Origin: Candidatus Omnitrophota bacterium
GTDB taxonomy: Bacteria > Omnitrophota > Gorgyraeia > Duberdicusellales > 4484-171
NCBI GenBank assembly: GCA_024231025.1
Contig: JAAEQW010000068.1
Span: 1 to 39,410 of the forward strand
Direction of reading: 5' to 3'
Length of the DNA stretch: 39,410 nucleotides
The notes under the pieces were generated by a model. It saw only the letters and a program-made list of their open reading frames with translations. It was not told the origin of the DNA and made no database searches. Numbering within the stretch: the first letter of the stretch is position 1; every line of letters starts with the position of its first letter. The translations under genes and the position numbers were made by a program. Shown one piece after another: positions 9,601-16,167 of the stretch.

Positions 9601-10093
9601 AACTATCGTATTGAGGAATCCCCTGGTTACTGGCTCGATAGATCGAGGCCACGCCTAAATTCCACCCTAAACCACACCAAGTATTTGAAACCTGACTGGA
9701 ATAACTCAAAGATAAATTTGGTTGAACGCCCTTTCGTCCGGGCACTACTGCAATGGGATATGCACAAGATGCCTTACCGGTGAATAAATCGGCTGAAAAG
9801 CTTTGCGACAAATTCCCCGCGCTCATTGCCCCGGATACTGCCCCTTCTGGTGGGGCGAAAATATCACCAAAAGCATCTGGCATTATAAAATTACTAATAC
9901 ATTTTAGAACCTCACCTCCAGTGGCAAGTTTAAAACCAGAATCGCTTACCACTTTAGGTATAATATCGGCCACAGGCAAGAATGCTGTTTGTAGAATTAA
10001 TGTTAAAACCAGCAGAATCCTAAAGATTGAATTCTTGGTAATTATTTGATCAAAAGCATCACCCTCTAAACCTTTAACTTTGTCATAAGCCAT
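3686..10093 (-). CDS. Giant SpvB / FG-GAP / YD-repeat Rhs-family protein
   Basis: This 2135-residue surface or secreted Rhs protein reads in order as follows. There is an N-terminal hydrophobic segment (about 24-46) after a long basic/acidic leader. A SpvB-type domain follows (about 95-300; GRKGVQPNLSLSYSS and CGLGWNLG). Next are six FG-GAP/VCBS-like repeats with Ca-binding DFNGDGLTD motifs (about 380-670), then YD repeats (about 850-1520). An inserted module begins GWNFISLPV and repeats as NWNLIG (about 1525-1685). The Rhs core contains YYHSDHLGSSNVITD, YYYSARYYDAQLGRFITAD and DPSGH, ending near 1860, and is followed by a variable tail of about 275 residues. The tail is Gly/Ala-rich and hydrophobic at first, then a small Trp/Tyr-rich C-terminal domain that I do not recognise. 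Rhs shells encapsulate C-terminal toxins (established); a toxic activity here is inference. The start has AGAGGG four bases before ATG. Confidence 0.93.
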   Translation of the reverse strand: MAYDKVKGLEGDAFDQIITKNSIFRILLVLTLILQTAFLPVADIIPKVVSDSGFKLATGGEVLKCISNFIMPDAFGDIFAPPEGAVSGAMSAGNLSQSFSADLFTGKASCAYPIAVVPGRKGVQPNLSLSYSSQVSNTWCGLGWNLGVASIYRASNQGIPQYDSSDVFIFSVSGTESVLIPIGGDQYRVQTESGFSKFYYTGSCWEISDKAGTVYRLGYNSDSKVVNAKGTYRWSLDKVTDLNGNYMSVAYTHDQGTLYPSQIKYTGNETTSDLPLCQVDFTLESRDDAPSSYRSGVKTYLAYRLKEITTRVDGALDKKYTLDYTYSAQTQRSLLTSITQYGSDGVTSLPSTTFTYSQDDYAITPSSLWLDSHSSDYPLTGDFNGDSVTDVGFIYSDQAYVALSNENGFNAPVQTPGQWGSLTDVITGDFNGDGLTDITKREVTDITTANIGGDTSHSDSFVDIITYTLSVALSNGESFTYNSWRDSMKAMFFSGEEWFYLAGDFNGDGLSDVIEWKTHPAGYFPGWCYTYLSNGSTFVADDWWGNEGFNQSLDWFTGDFNGDGLTDIGGYDNGTWQVALSTGEEFTSLTTWKTGFGNGDQALAVDVNSDGLTDAVTFNESTGNWEVAISNGQEFLAPQNWLTNLGQGKLPLCGDYNGNGINAPGFFDKANGTWHIAQNQGTVYDLLTRVDNGLGGATAITYQPSPHNTDFPFTIQTVESITTHDGLGNSFTTTYEFFDGYHDREKRQFRGFNCAKVTDPDGNYSETYFKQDDIYKGRPYLTQTKDSSGNLFTKQESTYNYTNPQTNVTFVYLESQDSFIYDGDATFKQTRTSYTYDDYGNPLTVTSLGDVAVSGDEKTLITEYTYNTADWLLSFPKHTYVQDDLNNTISEKWFYYDEATSINTTPVKGALTKQEISHYNSITSVNERLATQYTYDAYGNLISTTNPNNKTTTTTYDNFIHAYPISVTNSLGQSVSSTYNYKTGQVLTTTDTNNQTTSNDYDVFGRLEKVFGPLDGSSYPGVSYLYDLTVQPVKIRKHVKKNHIGAPEYMTSYSFYDGLGRLIQNKTPAENDGAQARQIISGTVRLDSRGQVSEKYFPYFANSSQDYVAPTYAQKKTTYTYDAMGRVTQTTNPDSTYSTTNYSDWTVTATNEGGHFKTTYFDAYGNVTKVEEHNQGATYTTLYEYDNQSNLTKVTDNQGNITQITYDSLGRKIKMDDPDMGIWFYEYDDVGNLIKQTDTKSQVLEFEYDDINRLTRKFTASTTLASYTYDDDAKDYCEGRLSKVADQSGSTDFYYDVLGREIKSTKVITGSGTYTVERTYDALDRIKTLKYPDGETVTYTYNEGGGIETVAGNDNYITDIDYSQTNQIDTIAYGNNTTTDYTYNANTLRLSNITTQNQTLTLQNLSYSFDSVGNVTVITDAINTGTQSFSYDDLNRLTQAIGTSYGTLNYAYDSIGNMIDKDGLILTYGGGAAGPHAITGYGSTAITYDGNGNMSAKGAKNYSYDIENRLTQVEGGSFSGNSTQTLTLQEGWNFISLPVIPGSLAIEDILESIEGKYDQVSQYNPTTDEFEHYVANSTYDHFSSLEYAKGYQIYITDSNGVSLDITGTAPESITKSLSANWNLIGALSDDAAVTTILDGIDFDTLARYNETSDTLEEYPGSFSELEAGRAYYLQTDTAQSLNVSSNTTTAFVYDGDGGRVIKQTTDQSQQTTGKTVYVGSLYEIHTDSQSNTTIKKHIFAGSNKVCTVEPSETYYYHSDHLGSSNVITDSNGDEVATYEYKPYGQSSAQTGTDVTNYNFTGKELDETGLYYYSARYYDAQLGRFITADTIVPEPYNPQSLNRYSYCYNNPIKYTDPSGHWAFIPFIIGMVKAAVVGATIGAATAAVTGGDIGKGALFGAIGGAVFAGFSSLAQAGMRFATVPGGIGPMTQCVTITSNILGAAVGGFAGGTVAALAGGASSRDAVRIGGRAAAFSAAAATAVEVVSYALRKLTQVEETAHAMEDKVGVEVPVGAQGGASKSSLMADIGEVVSGEQALSLNSNDANMEYQLWREVTLEKKGCIGFFHPKGNSWNATIIKTPSQRVHILYEYKLYPTGMVHTGARDPIVDVCYKNVPPFSGDWYRKTTIEYKYDYPKN

Positions 10094-10108
10094 TTTACCC
10101 TCTCTTTT

Positions 10109-10378
10109 TTAATGAAACCCTATTTTTTTCTTCGGAGCGTATCTGCGGCCACCCCAACTTGAGGTGCCAAAATGGCACTTCAAGTTTTCAAATTCCTGCT
10201 TATTGAGCAAGAACATAAAGTCATCAGGAAATCGATCGATATTTCTCCTAACCTGACGAGTCAACTGTTTAGTTTCCACCCCATAAAGCTCTGCCAAATC
10301 GCTATCAAGCATTACCCGATGACCACGAATCGTAAATATTTTGTTAGCAATCTTTTCTTTAAGAATTAATTCTTTCAT
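10109..10378 (-). pseudogene. ORF6N-domain protein, C-terminally truncated
   Basis: The sequence MKELILKEKIANKIFTIRGH, then VMLDSDLAELYGVETKQLTRQVRRN and FPDDFMFLL, is diagnostic of the ORF6N domain, a DNA-binding module common in phages and mobile elements. Intact members normally continue after GGRRY with a PYAFTEQGVAML-type stretch. Here the frame turns into APKKKIGFH and stops after 89 residues, just 16 bp before the Rhs start codon. The C-terminal half is missing, so the protein is probably a remnant cut off by a deletion or by arrival of the Rhs gene. A good ribosome binding site (AGAGGG before ATG) remains, so a short peptide could still be made. It follows the stop codon of the preceding gene by 7 bp. 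Confidence 0.75.
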
Positions 10379-10385
10379 GTTCCCT

Positions 10386-11036
10386 CTAACTTGGATAATT
10401 TACCGGTTGCCGATACACATAAAAAATCTCTTGGTGGCTATCATATCCATTAGGATAACGAGCCTCTACTTTAAGGGTAAATTCGCCGCAACCACTCACT
10501 ACCCAGTTACAACTGCTCTGCACTGACCAATCGCCGACCACCGTATTATTTATTGAAAAGCAATATTCGGTCGCAGCTGGCGCACCGACAAGCGGGTCAA
10601 AAGAAAATGTTACGGTGTCGTTATCATGAATAGTTATTCCGTTTTGTGCATTGATTATATTTACATCTAACGAAGAGGCCATAGCTTGACCATCATTACC
10701 GCTGCTTAAAGTGACATTGTCTACGGTAATTTGGCCCAATGCGCTAGACATCGAGCCAATTACCACTGCGGCCTCTCCCGTGCTGTAGGTAAAATCACTG
10801 TTATAGCCACCTTCAATTGTGACTGATATATCACGATTAAAAGTTAAGCTTTCATCAAACCAACCCGACTGAGCCTGAATCGTATCCCCGGTAGTTGCAG
10901 CATTGTAAGCATCTTGAATCGAGGTGTAAGTTGCACCCGGCACTCTTTGAATGCGAGTGAGATATGTATCGGCATTAGCAGCAAAGGGAGCTAAGAATGC
11001 GCATGTTAAAAAAATTATAAATCGATTAGCAATCAT
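10386..11036 (-). CDS. Secreted beta-helix-like protein of unknown function
   Basis: The N-terminus is a classic signal peptide (MIANRFIIFLTCAFLAPFAANA, cleavage after ANA near residue 22). The frame opens earlier at 11051, but AAAGGAG lies six bases before the ATG at 11036, which decides the start. The mature protein begins DTYLTRIQRVPGATYTSIQDAYNAATTGDTIQ, a pattern typical of the first coil of right-handed parallel beta-helix surface proteins (the TIQDA..AA..GDTI motif). Further strands follow (VTIEGGYNSDFTYSTGEAAVVIG, GQITVDNVTLSSGNDG). The C-terminal part has four Cys residues and a strand-rich, Ig-like look (FTLKVEARYPNGYDSHQEIFYVYRQ). It is short for a beta-helix protein and may be a shortened family member. 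It lies in the exported-protein run upstream of the Rhs gene. Confidence 0.72.
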   Translation of the reverse strand: MIANRFIIFLTCAFLAPFAANADTYLTRIQRVPGATYTSIQDAYNAATTGDTIQAQSGWFDESLTFNRDISVTIEGGYNSDFTYSTGEAAVVIGSMSSALGQITVDNVTLSSGNDGQAMASSLDVNIINAQNGITIHDNDTVTFSFDPLVGAPAATEYCFSINNTVVGDWSVQSSCNWVVSGCGEFTLKVEARYPNGYDSHQEIFYVYRQPVNYPS

Positions 11037-11082
11037 ATATTCTCCTTTCATAACTCAAAATTAGCATCAAATATCAACTACA

Positions 11083-11382
11083 TTACGCTCCATAGCCTTT
11101 CATTTTTTTGTAGCTATCAGTTACCAACGCGTTGAAGCGTGTTTTTGTTCCGGTGTCGGCATCGATGCGATATATTTTTCCATTGTCGCCGAACTGAAAA
11201 GTGTAGTTTTGACCGTCTTCATCGTTAACATGCAAAACTCCATCTTTTTCGTAACCATAATATTTATTGCCATTATCGTCATTTAACCAAACTTTGTATG
11301 CTGTTTGCTGTTGCTGCCGTTTAGGAATCAATAACAAACTGGCTAATATAACAACCGCCATAAAAATTACTAACTGCTTCAT
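11083..11382 (-). CDS. Small membrane-anchored or exported protein
   Basis: This 99-residue protein has an N-terminal hydrophobic segment (LVIFMAVVILASLLLIP, about residues 4-20) followed by a polar domain. That domain contains a repeated Asn/Asp-Gly pattern: LNDDNGNKYYGYEKDGVLHVNDEDGQNYTFQFGDNGKIYRIDADTG. The repeated Tyr/Phe strand plus acidic turn spacing of about 15 residues suggests a small all-beta fold, possibly binding calcium. A strong ribosome binding site (AAGGGGG) precedes ATG at 11382. I do not recognise the family. It sits between the GIGT-repeat protein and the beta-helix-like protein in what looks like a single transcript. Confidence 0.6.
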   Translation of the reverse strand: MKQLVIFMAVVILASLLLIPKRQQQQTAYKVWLNDDNGNKYYGYEKDGVLHVNDEDGQNYTFQFGDNGKIYRIDADTGTKTRFNALVTDSYKKMKGYGA

Positions 11383-11403
11383 GCAAAATCGCCCCCTTAT
11401 TGC

Positions 11404-12225
11404 TTATTTTCTACTTTTCTTGCGTTTCCATTCCTTACCTCTGATCTTTGAGAAAGCTTCCCGGCTTTCTTTACTGTCGGCAACTTGGCCGTCTCTTTCA
11501 CTAAGTAAAACATCAACATCAGCTCGTACTGCTTTTACTTCCCAATAAAATACCCCGTCTTTCTTGCTGCCGTATGCAATAAATTTACCGTCCTTTATTG
11601 CTGAACAACTTAGAACATACGGCATAGGACCGCGAGCAGTAAGTTGAATGGTCCGATCTTTTTTTCTAGCTAAAGCTTCAAAATATTCCGGCAGCTTGAC
11701 CGCTGCTTTGCCATTTTTGAGTTTTCCCCTACCGCGATAATAAAGACCAGCCTCAGGGCCCTCAATGCAAGCATGGATTAACTTTTTACCTGGCTTAGTC
11801 GGGTGATTGATTTCAAAATTTTTGGTACCACTTGCAACAAAGTTTCCATTAACATGCAACTTAGCAGATGGAGAGGCGGTGCCAATGCCAACATAACCTT
11901 CCGGCAATATAATTCGATCTACATCGATTCCAGTTCTTTCAATTCGCATCCAGGTAATCGCGAGATTATTATCATTATTGACAGTTGAAAAATATAGATT
12001 CTCAGCATGGCCCATCATCCGCCAGCAACCATTATCTAAAACTGCATCATCTTCAAATATTTTAAAACTCGGCTGCGGCGATTTAAGCGTCAACAAACTT
12101 GAAGGGCTAGTTGTACCAATTCCAACATTACCATTAACAATCAAATCACCATCCGCTGCCATTACAGACAGAAAACTGCAGAGAATGGTTAAAACACCCA
12201 AAACACAAAACACCTTATTTTTCAT
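11404..12225 (-). CDS. Exported tail-fibre-like GIGT-repeat protein
   Basis: After a signal peptide (MKNKVFCVLGVLTILCSFLSVMA), the protein has two copies of the motif found in phage tail-fibre-like and surface proteins: VNGNVGIGTTSPSSLLTL and YVGIGTASPSAKLHVNG. The C-terminal half contains FEINHPTKPGKKLIHACIEGPEAGLYYRGRG, a conserved signature seen in proteins annotated as tail-fibre or surface proteins. A beta-rich region with a basic tail (KEWKRKKSRK) follows. It is not the S74 autocleaving chaperone, whose catalytic Ser/Lys signature I do not see. AAGGAGG six bases before ATG at 12225 sets the start; an earlier ATG at 12252 is in frame but lacks a site. It is the first gene after the promoter at 12301-12330 and is probably displayed on or released from the cell. 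Confidence 0.72.
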   Translation of the reverse strand: MKNKVFCVLGVLTILCSFLSVMAADGDLIVNGNVGIGTTSPSSLLTLKSPQPSFKIFEDDAVLDNGCWRMMGHAENLYFSTVNNDNNLAITWMRIERTGIDVDRIILPEGYVGIGTASPSAKLHVNGNFVASGTKNFEINHPTKPGKKLIHACIEGPEAGLYYRGRGKLKNGKAAVKLPEYFEALARKKDRTIQLTARGPMPYVLSCSAIKDGKFIAYGSKKDGVFYWEVKAVRADVDVLLSERDGQVADSKESREAFSKIRGKEWKRKKSRK

Positions 12226-12300
12226 CTTCGCCTCCTTGCTTGCCACAACCATTTATGACAATTATTTCAAATAATTATAATATCAATGTCACCTTACTTA

Positions 12301-12354
12301 GGTATACCATACCATTGTGACGTTTGTCAAGGTTATTTTTAAAAAAAATGTCGC
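12301..12354 (-). promoter_or_regulatory. Promoter with operator-like inverted repeat for the accessory run
   Basis: On the minus strand, -35 TTGACA (12325-12330) lies 18 bp before TATACC (12301-12306), or 17 bp before GTATAC. The -35 is embedded in an inverted repeat: GTGACGTTT (12317-12325) and AAATGTCGC (12346-12354), separated by 20 bp. The same arrangement, with identical 20-bp spacing, precedes gspE (21583-21620). Further TGACA and TGTCA half-sites lie in the leader (12256-12260 and near 12297). Confidence 0.65.
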
Positions 12355-12358
12355 TAAT

Positions 12359-12394
12359 AACCCATGTACACCGCGTAGGTGTACACGGGTTTGG
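12359..12394. repeat. RAYT-type palindrome downstream of gspD, copy 3
   Basis: The arms TGTACACC and GGTGTACA around GCGTA (12365-12385) are extended by AACCC/GGGTT, giving a stem of about 14 bp with one mismatch. The CGGGTTTGG motif (12386-12394) links it to the repeats at 1-29, 738-830 and 2861-2956. It lies four bases after the gspD stop codon and could also limit transcription, but no T-run directly follows. Confidence 0.65.
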
Positions 12395-12397
12395 GGG

Positions 12398-13891
12398 TTA
12401 GAATTGAGATTTGGTTTCGCCCTCGCCCATGTCTCCGTTTAGCTCATAATCAAGCTCTTCTTCGGTTGAGTTCTCGCCGGAAACTATCTGGGGGGTTAAG
12501 AGAATAACTAATTCGCTTTCTGATTGTTCATCCTTTTTGCTGCGAAAAGCCGCACCCAACAAAGGTATGCTGCCGAGAATTGGCACTTGCTTGCGTTCTT
12601 TTTCGTGAGTTATTTTTCGCAGTCCTCCAATAATGATTGATACTCCGTCCTTTACCATCACTGTGGTTTCAGCCTCGGAAGTGGTTACAACCGGAATTTC
12701 GGTAATTTTATCATCAGAAGTAATGTCCATTCGCTCCGATGAGCTAATTTCGGGTTTTATCTGCAAAGTAATATCGCCGGAACGATTGATTGTTGGTGTA
12801 ACAAACAATTTAACGCCAACATCAACAAAATTAACTGCCTGACTAACAACCGCCGAATCACCAACTTGTGAAGTTGTAGACGTAATGTAGACATCTTTGG
12901 TTCCAACAAGAATTTTTGCCTCTTTATTATTTAAAGCTAGTATGCGAGGACTCGAAAGAATTTTGGTCTCCCCAAAAATTTCCAGAAAATCTATTATACC
13001 GGTATAATCGCCTCCCTCGGATACGGTTGTCCCGATTGTTCCAAACCTCGCTTTATCGGTTGTTGCTGACGGGCTGGAAATAGCAAAATCACCGTCAACT
13101 CTAAAATACTTATCTATCCAATATTCCCAATTCACTCCTGAATAAAACTTCTCCGACGGTCTGATTTCTACAATTTTCGCGTTAATCAAAACTTGTAAAG
13201 GTTTTTCGTCAATCGCACTTATTAATTCTTCTATCTTTTTTAATTTATCAGGATAATCCCGAATAATTATCTTATTACTTGCCTGATCAATAGTTAGCTC
13301 TGCTAAGGGAGTAAGCAGCTCTTTTATTTTTGGCTCAACTTCTTCAGCTAACGCATAATCAAGTTGAAAAACTTTTGTTTTGACAGGTTTATCCGCATAA
13401 GTAATGATTTTCTCCATCTGCTTTATATTGTCTTCGGTATCAATAACTATAATTGTGTCGGTTGAGGTATCCATAATCACCTTACCCACTCCGGATACAG
13501 CTTGAATAAGCAGCTCGCGCACATTCAATGCTTTTGCATATTTTAATTTAAACGCCTTAACTTTCTTATTATCGCCGTATTTTTTGCCGTATTTGGTTTC
13601 ATATTCGCGATCGGTCATAATATAGGTAATTTCACCGCGCTGTTCATAGGCAAGCGAAGCAGATACTAAAGCAATCTCTAAAGCATCCTTAACGTTAACG
13701 TCTTTTAAAAATAATGTCACCCGGCCGCGCACATCCCCACTAACTGAAATGTTAAACTCGCCTTGATCAGCTAAAATCTTTAGAACATCAATAATGTCCA
13801 TACTTTTAACGTCCAATGATATATTATTTGTCTGGGAAAACACAAATATCGGCAGCAAAAACAATGCAATAATAATTAATTTTTTATTCAT
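12398..13891 (-). CDS. gspD: Type II secretion system secretin (GspD/PilQ family)
   Basis: This protein forms the outer-membrane secretin channel. After the signal peptide MNKKLIIIALFLLPIFVFSQ comes an STN/N0-like domain (about 25-95; SLDVKSMDIIDVLKILADQGEFN). Two N1/N2-type ring domains follow (KVKAFKLKYAKALNVRELL and VFQLDYALAEEVEPKIKELL), then the secretin domain with KILSSPRILALNNKEAKILVGT, VGVKLFVTPTINRSGDITLQIKPE and the C-terminal signature VPILGSIPLLGAAFRS...SELVILLTPQIV. At about 497 residues it is shorter than enterobacterial GspD, with fewer N-domains and an acidic tail instead of a pilotin-binding domain. The frame extends to a TTG at 13912, but ATG at 13891, four bases after the preceding stop codon, starts the signal peptide. 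It is the last gene of the operon. Confidence 0.94.
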   Translation of the reverse strand: MNKKLIIIALFLLPIFVFSQTNNISLDVKSMDIIDVLKILADQGEFNISVSGDVRGRVTLFLKDVNVKDALEIALVSASLAYEQRGEITYIMTDREYETKYGKKYGDNKKVKAFKLKYAKALNVRELLIQAVSGVGKVIMDTSTDTIIVIDTEDNIKQMEKIITYADKPVKTKVFQLDYALAEEVEPKIKELLTPLAELTIDQASNKIIIRDYPDKLKKIEELISAIDEKPLQVLINAKIVEIRPSEKFYSGVNWEYWIDKYFRVDGDFAISSPSATTDKARFGTIGTTVSEGGDYTGIIDFLEIFGETKILSSPRILALNNKEAKILVGTKDVYITSTTSQVGDSAVVSQAVNFVDVGVKLFVTPTINRSGDITLQIKPEISSSERMDITSDDKITEIPVVTTSEAETTVMVKDGVSIIIGGLRKITHEKERKQVPILGSIPLLGAAFRSKKDEQSESELVILLTPQIVSGENSTEEELDYELNGDMGEGETKSQF

Positions 13892-13895
13892 AATT

Positions 13896-14351
13896 TTACA
13901 GGTACAGTTCAAATACCTCTCCTTTATAGCGCAACGTTACTGATTTGTTTGTTATTCTATCAACCCTGATGCTATCTAAAAACACCTCCTGTTCTTGTAC
14001 GTAAAATGTGGTACTGCCACTTTTACTTTCAATTACTGCTCTTTGGCCGCCAGCAGTGATAACTCCTGCTAAACGTAAATTCTTTATTGTTTTGTCGATT
14101 TTTTTGCTTTCTTTTTTTGACAATACCTTTTTAGGCTTTAATGCCTCCACATCAAACACTGCACATTTTTTAACCTTGCTTAAGAAATCTTGGTAATCCT
14201 TTTTTTCGTTTTCTTTTGATCGCTTTAAAACAGAGCTGTCTATTTTGTTAATTGTTTTTCCAATAACATACTCTTGACGAGAAAATAATACATAAACCAA
14301 AAAAATAAGAATTACTAAAAATAAAACTCTCCGTAAAACATTTAAAATCAT
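13896..14351 (-). CDS. GspC/PilP-like inner-membrane linker protein
   Basis: This 151-residue protein has an N-terminal membrane anchor (VLRRVLFLVILIFLVYVLF, about 5-23), a charged linker rich in Lys, and a C-terminal small beta domain: LRLAGVITAGGQRAVIESKSGSTTFYVQEQEVFLDSIRVDRITNKSVTLRYKGEVFELYL. That pattern (LxGVI...RAVIE, strand, 'V..I....V.L...G') is the homology-region fold of GspC and PilP, which links the inner-membrane platform to the secretin N-domains. It lies between the pilO/gspM-like gene and gspD, exactly where pilP stands in pil operons. GspC or PilP cannot be separated by eye; the role as the secretin connector is well supported by fold pattern and position. Confidence 0.78.
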   Translation of the reverse strand: MILNVLRRVLFLVILIFLVYVLFSRQEYVIGKTINKIDSSVLKRSKENEKKDYQDFLSKVKKCAVFDVEALKPKKVLSKKESKKIDKTIKNLRLAGVITAGGQRAVIESKSGSTTFYVQEQEVFLDSIRVDRITNKSVTLRYKGEVFELYL

Positions 14352-14362
14352 AATTACTCCAT

Positions 14363-14893
14363 TTAAAAAAACAACCTAGAAAAAGTAACTCTGTATCTTA
14401 GCGAGTTAACCGCCGCGTTAGAATTGAATAGCTGAAAAGACTCAACCCGAATAAGCGTCGCTAGCGCCTCTAAGTCATTTATAAAATTAAATACGGAAGA
14501 AAAATCTCCGCTTAACTCCACATCTAAAAATACTTTGCTGTAGTTTTTGGTTTTTTTAATCGGTAACGGTCGTATTTTTTTAACATCTAGCTGCCATTTT
14601 TTTGCCGCATCTTTAAGAGATTTAAATAAATCATTCGAAATGCTATCATTGTTAGCCTTTGCTTCTAAAACCTCCTTGTGTTGAACCGTTAATAATGACA
14701 AATCATTTCCCTTTTTGATAAAGTTACTATATTTTTTTAATAGATGCTCTTTAGTAGCAATATCTTTGTTTAATTTTTTAGCCACGACGGCTATTGGCAC
14801 TACTACATAATTAAATGAAAAAGCAAAACCAACCACCGCTGCCAGAAACAACCAAATAAATTTTTCTCGATAAGAGAGATTTTTTAATTTCAT
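14363..14893 (-). CDS. GspM/PilO-like inner-membrane platform protein
   Basis: The protein (176 residues) has a short cytoplasmic N-terminus (KLKNLSYREKFIWLF) typical of GspM, one membrane helix (about 12-35; FLAAVVGFAFSFNYVVVPIAVV), a predicted coiled coil (AKKLNKDIATKEHLLKKYSNFIKKG), and a ferredoxin-like C-terminal domain containing LDVELSGDFSSVFNFINDLEALATLIRVESFQL. The last stretch is the typical PilO/GspM strand-helix-strand. Such proteins dimerise with GspL/PilN through the periplasmic domains. Its ATG overlaps the gspL stop codon (ATGA), showing translational coupling. PilO and GspM are homologous; the sequence does not decide the name. Confidence 0.82.
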   Translation of the reverse strand: MKLKNLSYREKFIWLFLAAVVGFAFSFNYVVVPIAVVAKKLNKDIATKEHLLKKYSNFIKKGNDLSLLTVQHKEVLEAKANNDSISNDLFKSLKDAAKKWQLDVKKIRPLPIKKTKNYSKVFLDVELSGDFSSVFNFINDLEALATLIRVESFQLFNSNAAVNSLRYRVTFSRLFF

Positions 14894-16167
14894 TTAAGCT
14901 CTCCGTTAATGCAAAATTCCACAAACTCACTGCCCTCCACTTTAGAAGCATGTTGAACTCCAACATTTTTAAATAATTTGTCTTTGTTTAACTCTGCTAC
15001 CGCGGCAAAAACATTGGCTGCTTCTTCTGCGTATCCGTTTACTGAAAAATCTCCTTCATTTTTGAAATCTAAAAAAGAAATTTTAATGTCTCCGGCAAAT
15101 GAGAACACCAGCCGATACAACGCATCGCTAAATCCGCTTTGACTGTTTACCTCTTTATCCAGTACATCTAATTTTGATACCAATCCTTCAAATTCACTCT
15201 TTGTAAGCTCCATATTATTTAGTTCTGAATTGAGATAATTTAAATAACTATATCGATTAAAAAAATAGCCACCCAGCAATATAAAAAGAATCACAAACAC
15301 CTCCAGAAGAACAATTCCGCCATCAATATACATCTTTATTTTTTGACGCATCTTTTTGTGCCGACAGATAAATTGGGGTGAAAAGTCAAATTTCGCCCCA
15401 TAATCAACACCTAGCAAAGAGTTAAACGATATACCGCTCTTTACAACCATTTGATCGCATAGTGAATCTATCGCGATAGTGTTTTTGAAAATTTTATCGT
15501 ACGCGCCGGTAAGTACTATTTTAATATCATCTAACTTTCCAAATTTTTTCTCATAAATCTGCAACGACTCTCTAACCCCGTGTTGGAATTGGGCCTCATC
15601 AGAATAAAAGAATTTGCGTGAAAACACCATCCCTTGTTTATTCAAAAAACAAAAATGACCACTATCACCCTCAACATCAACAAGTATCAGCGGATAATGC
15701 ATACCACTCCCTGCTGATGCTATAAACCAATTCGCAAGACCATCGCTTTCAATAACTACAGAATCAATTAACTTACCGAATTCGTTAAAAGGTGCCAACG
15801 CTTTTTTGAGCTTCTTTTTTTCAATAAGAAAAACCAAAATCTCTGAACACCCATTTCTCCGGCTAAATATGTTATAGTCGTAAACAACTTCATCCAATGA
15901 AAATGGTAATGTTTTTTTTAACTGAAAAATCACCATTTGTTCGATTTCTTTTTTGTTTTGAGATGGAAGCTCTAAAAATCTCATCATAAAAAATTGCCGC
16001 GGCAAAGAAACTATTAATTGGTCATAATGCTGGGCGCAAAGCATGTCAATTGCTTTTTGCTGCTCTAAATACAAGCAAGTTACGACTTTCTTTTTTCCAC
16101 CGGCGACAGAGCAAACTTTTATTTTTTTGCATCCGCCCTCAATAATCAAAATCTTCTTATTCTTCAT
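14890..16167 (-). CDS. gspL: GspL-type platform protein (PilM-like + PilN-like)
   Basis: The cytoplasmic N-terminal part (about 1-265) has an actin-like PilM/GspL fold: ILIIEGGCKKIKVCSV at the start, LIVSLPRQFFMMRFLELPSQNKKEIEQMVIFQLKKTLPFSLDEVVYDYNIF in the middle, and VVIESDGLANWF and KIVLTGAYDK later. A membrane helix (about 278-298; GGIVLLEVFVILFILLGGYFF) is followed by a coiled coil and a PilN-like periplasmic domain (KISFLDFKNEGDFSVNGYAEEAANVFAAVAELN). This is the GspL layout, equivalent to PilM joined to PilN; it recruits the GspE ATPase. The usual PilM nucleotide-binding glycines are not obvious. The frame extends to a TTG at 16197, but ATG at 16167, overlapping the end of gspK by 11 bp, is the natural start. 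Confidence 0.82.
   Translation of the reverse strand: MKNKKILIIEGGCKKIKVCSVAGGKKKVVTCLYLEQQKAIDMLCAQHYDQLIVSLPRQFFMMRFLELPSQNKKEIEQMVIFQLKKTLPFSLDEVVYDYNIFSRRNGCSEILVFLIEKKKLKKALAPFNEFGKLIDSVVIESDGLANWFIASAGSGMHYPLILVDVEGDSGHFCFLNKQGMVFSRKFFYSDEAQFQHGVRESLQIYEKKFGKLDDIKIVLTGAYDKIFKNTIAIDSLCDQMVVKSGISFNSLLGVDYGAKFDFSPQFICRHKKMRQKIKMYIDGGIVLLEVFVILFILLGGYFFNRYSYLNYLNSELNNMELTKSEFEGLVSKLDVLDKEVNSQSGFSDALYRLVFSFAGDIKISFLDFKNEGDFSVNGYAEEAANVFAAVAELNKDKLFKNVGVQHASKVEGSEFVEFCINGELK

Noticed and set aside
12359..12391. Strong hairpin after gspD as a Rho-independent terminator
   Set aside because: No T-run directly follows, and the same palindrome occurs beside the RAYT and at 2895-2915, so a dispersed repeat explains it better.
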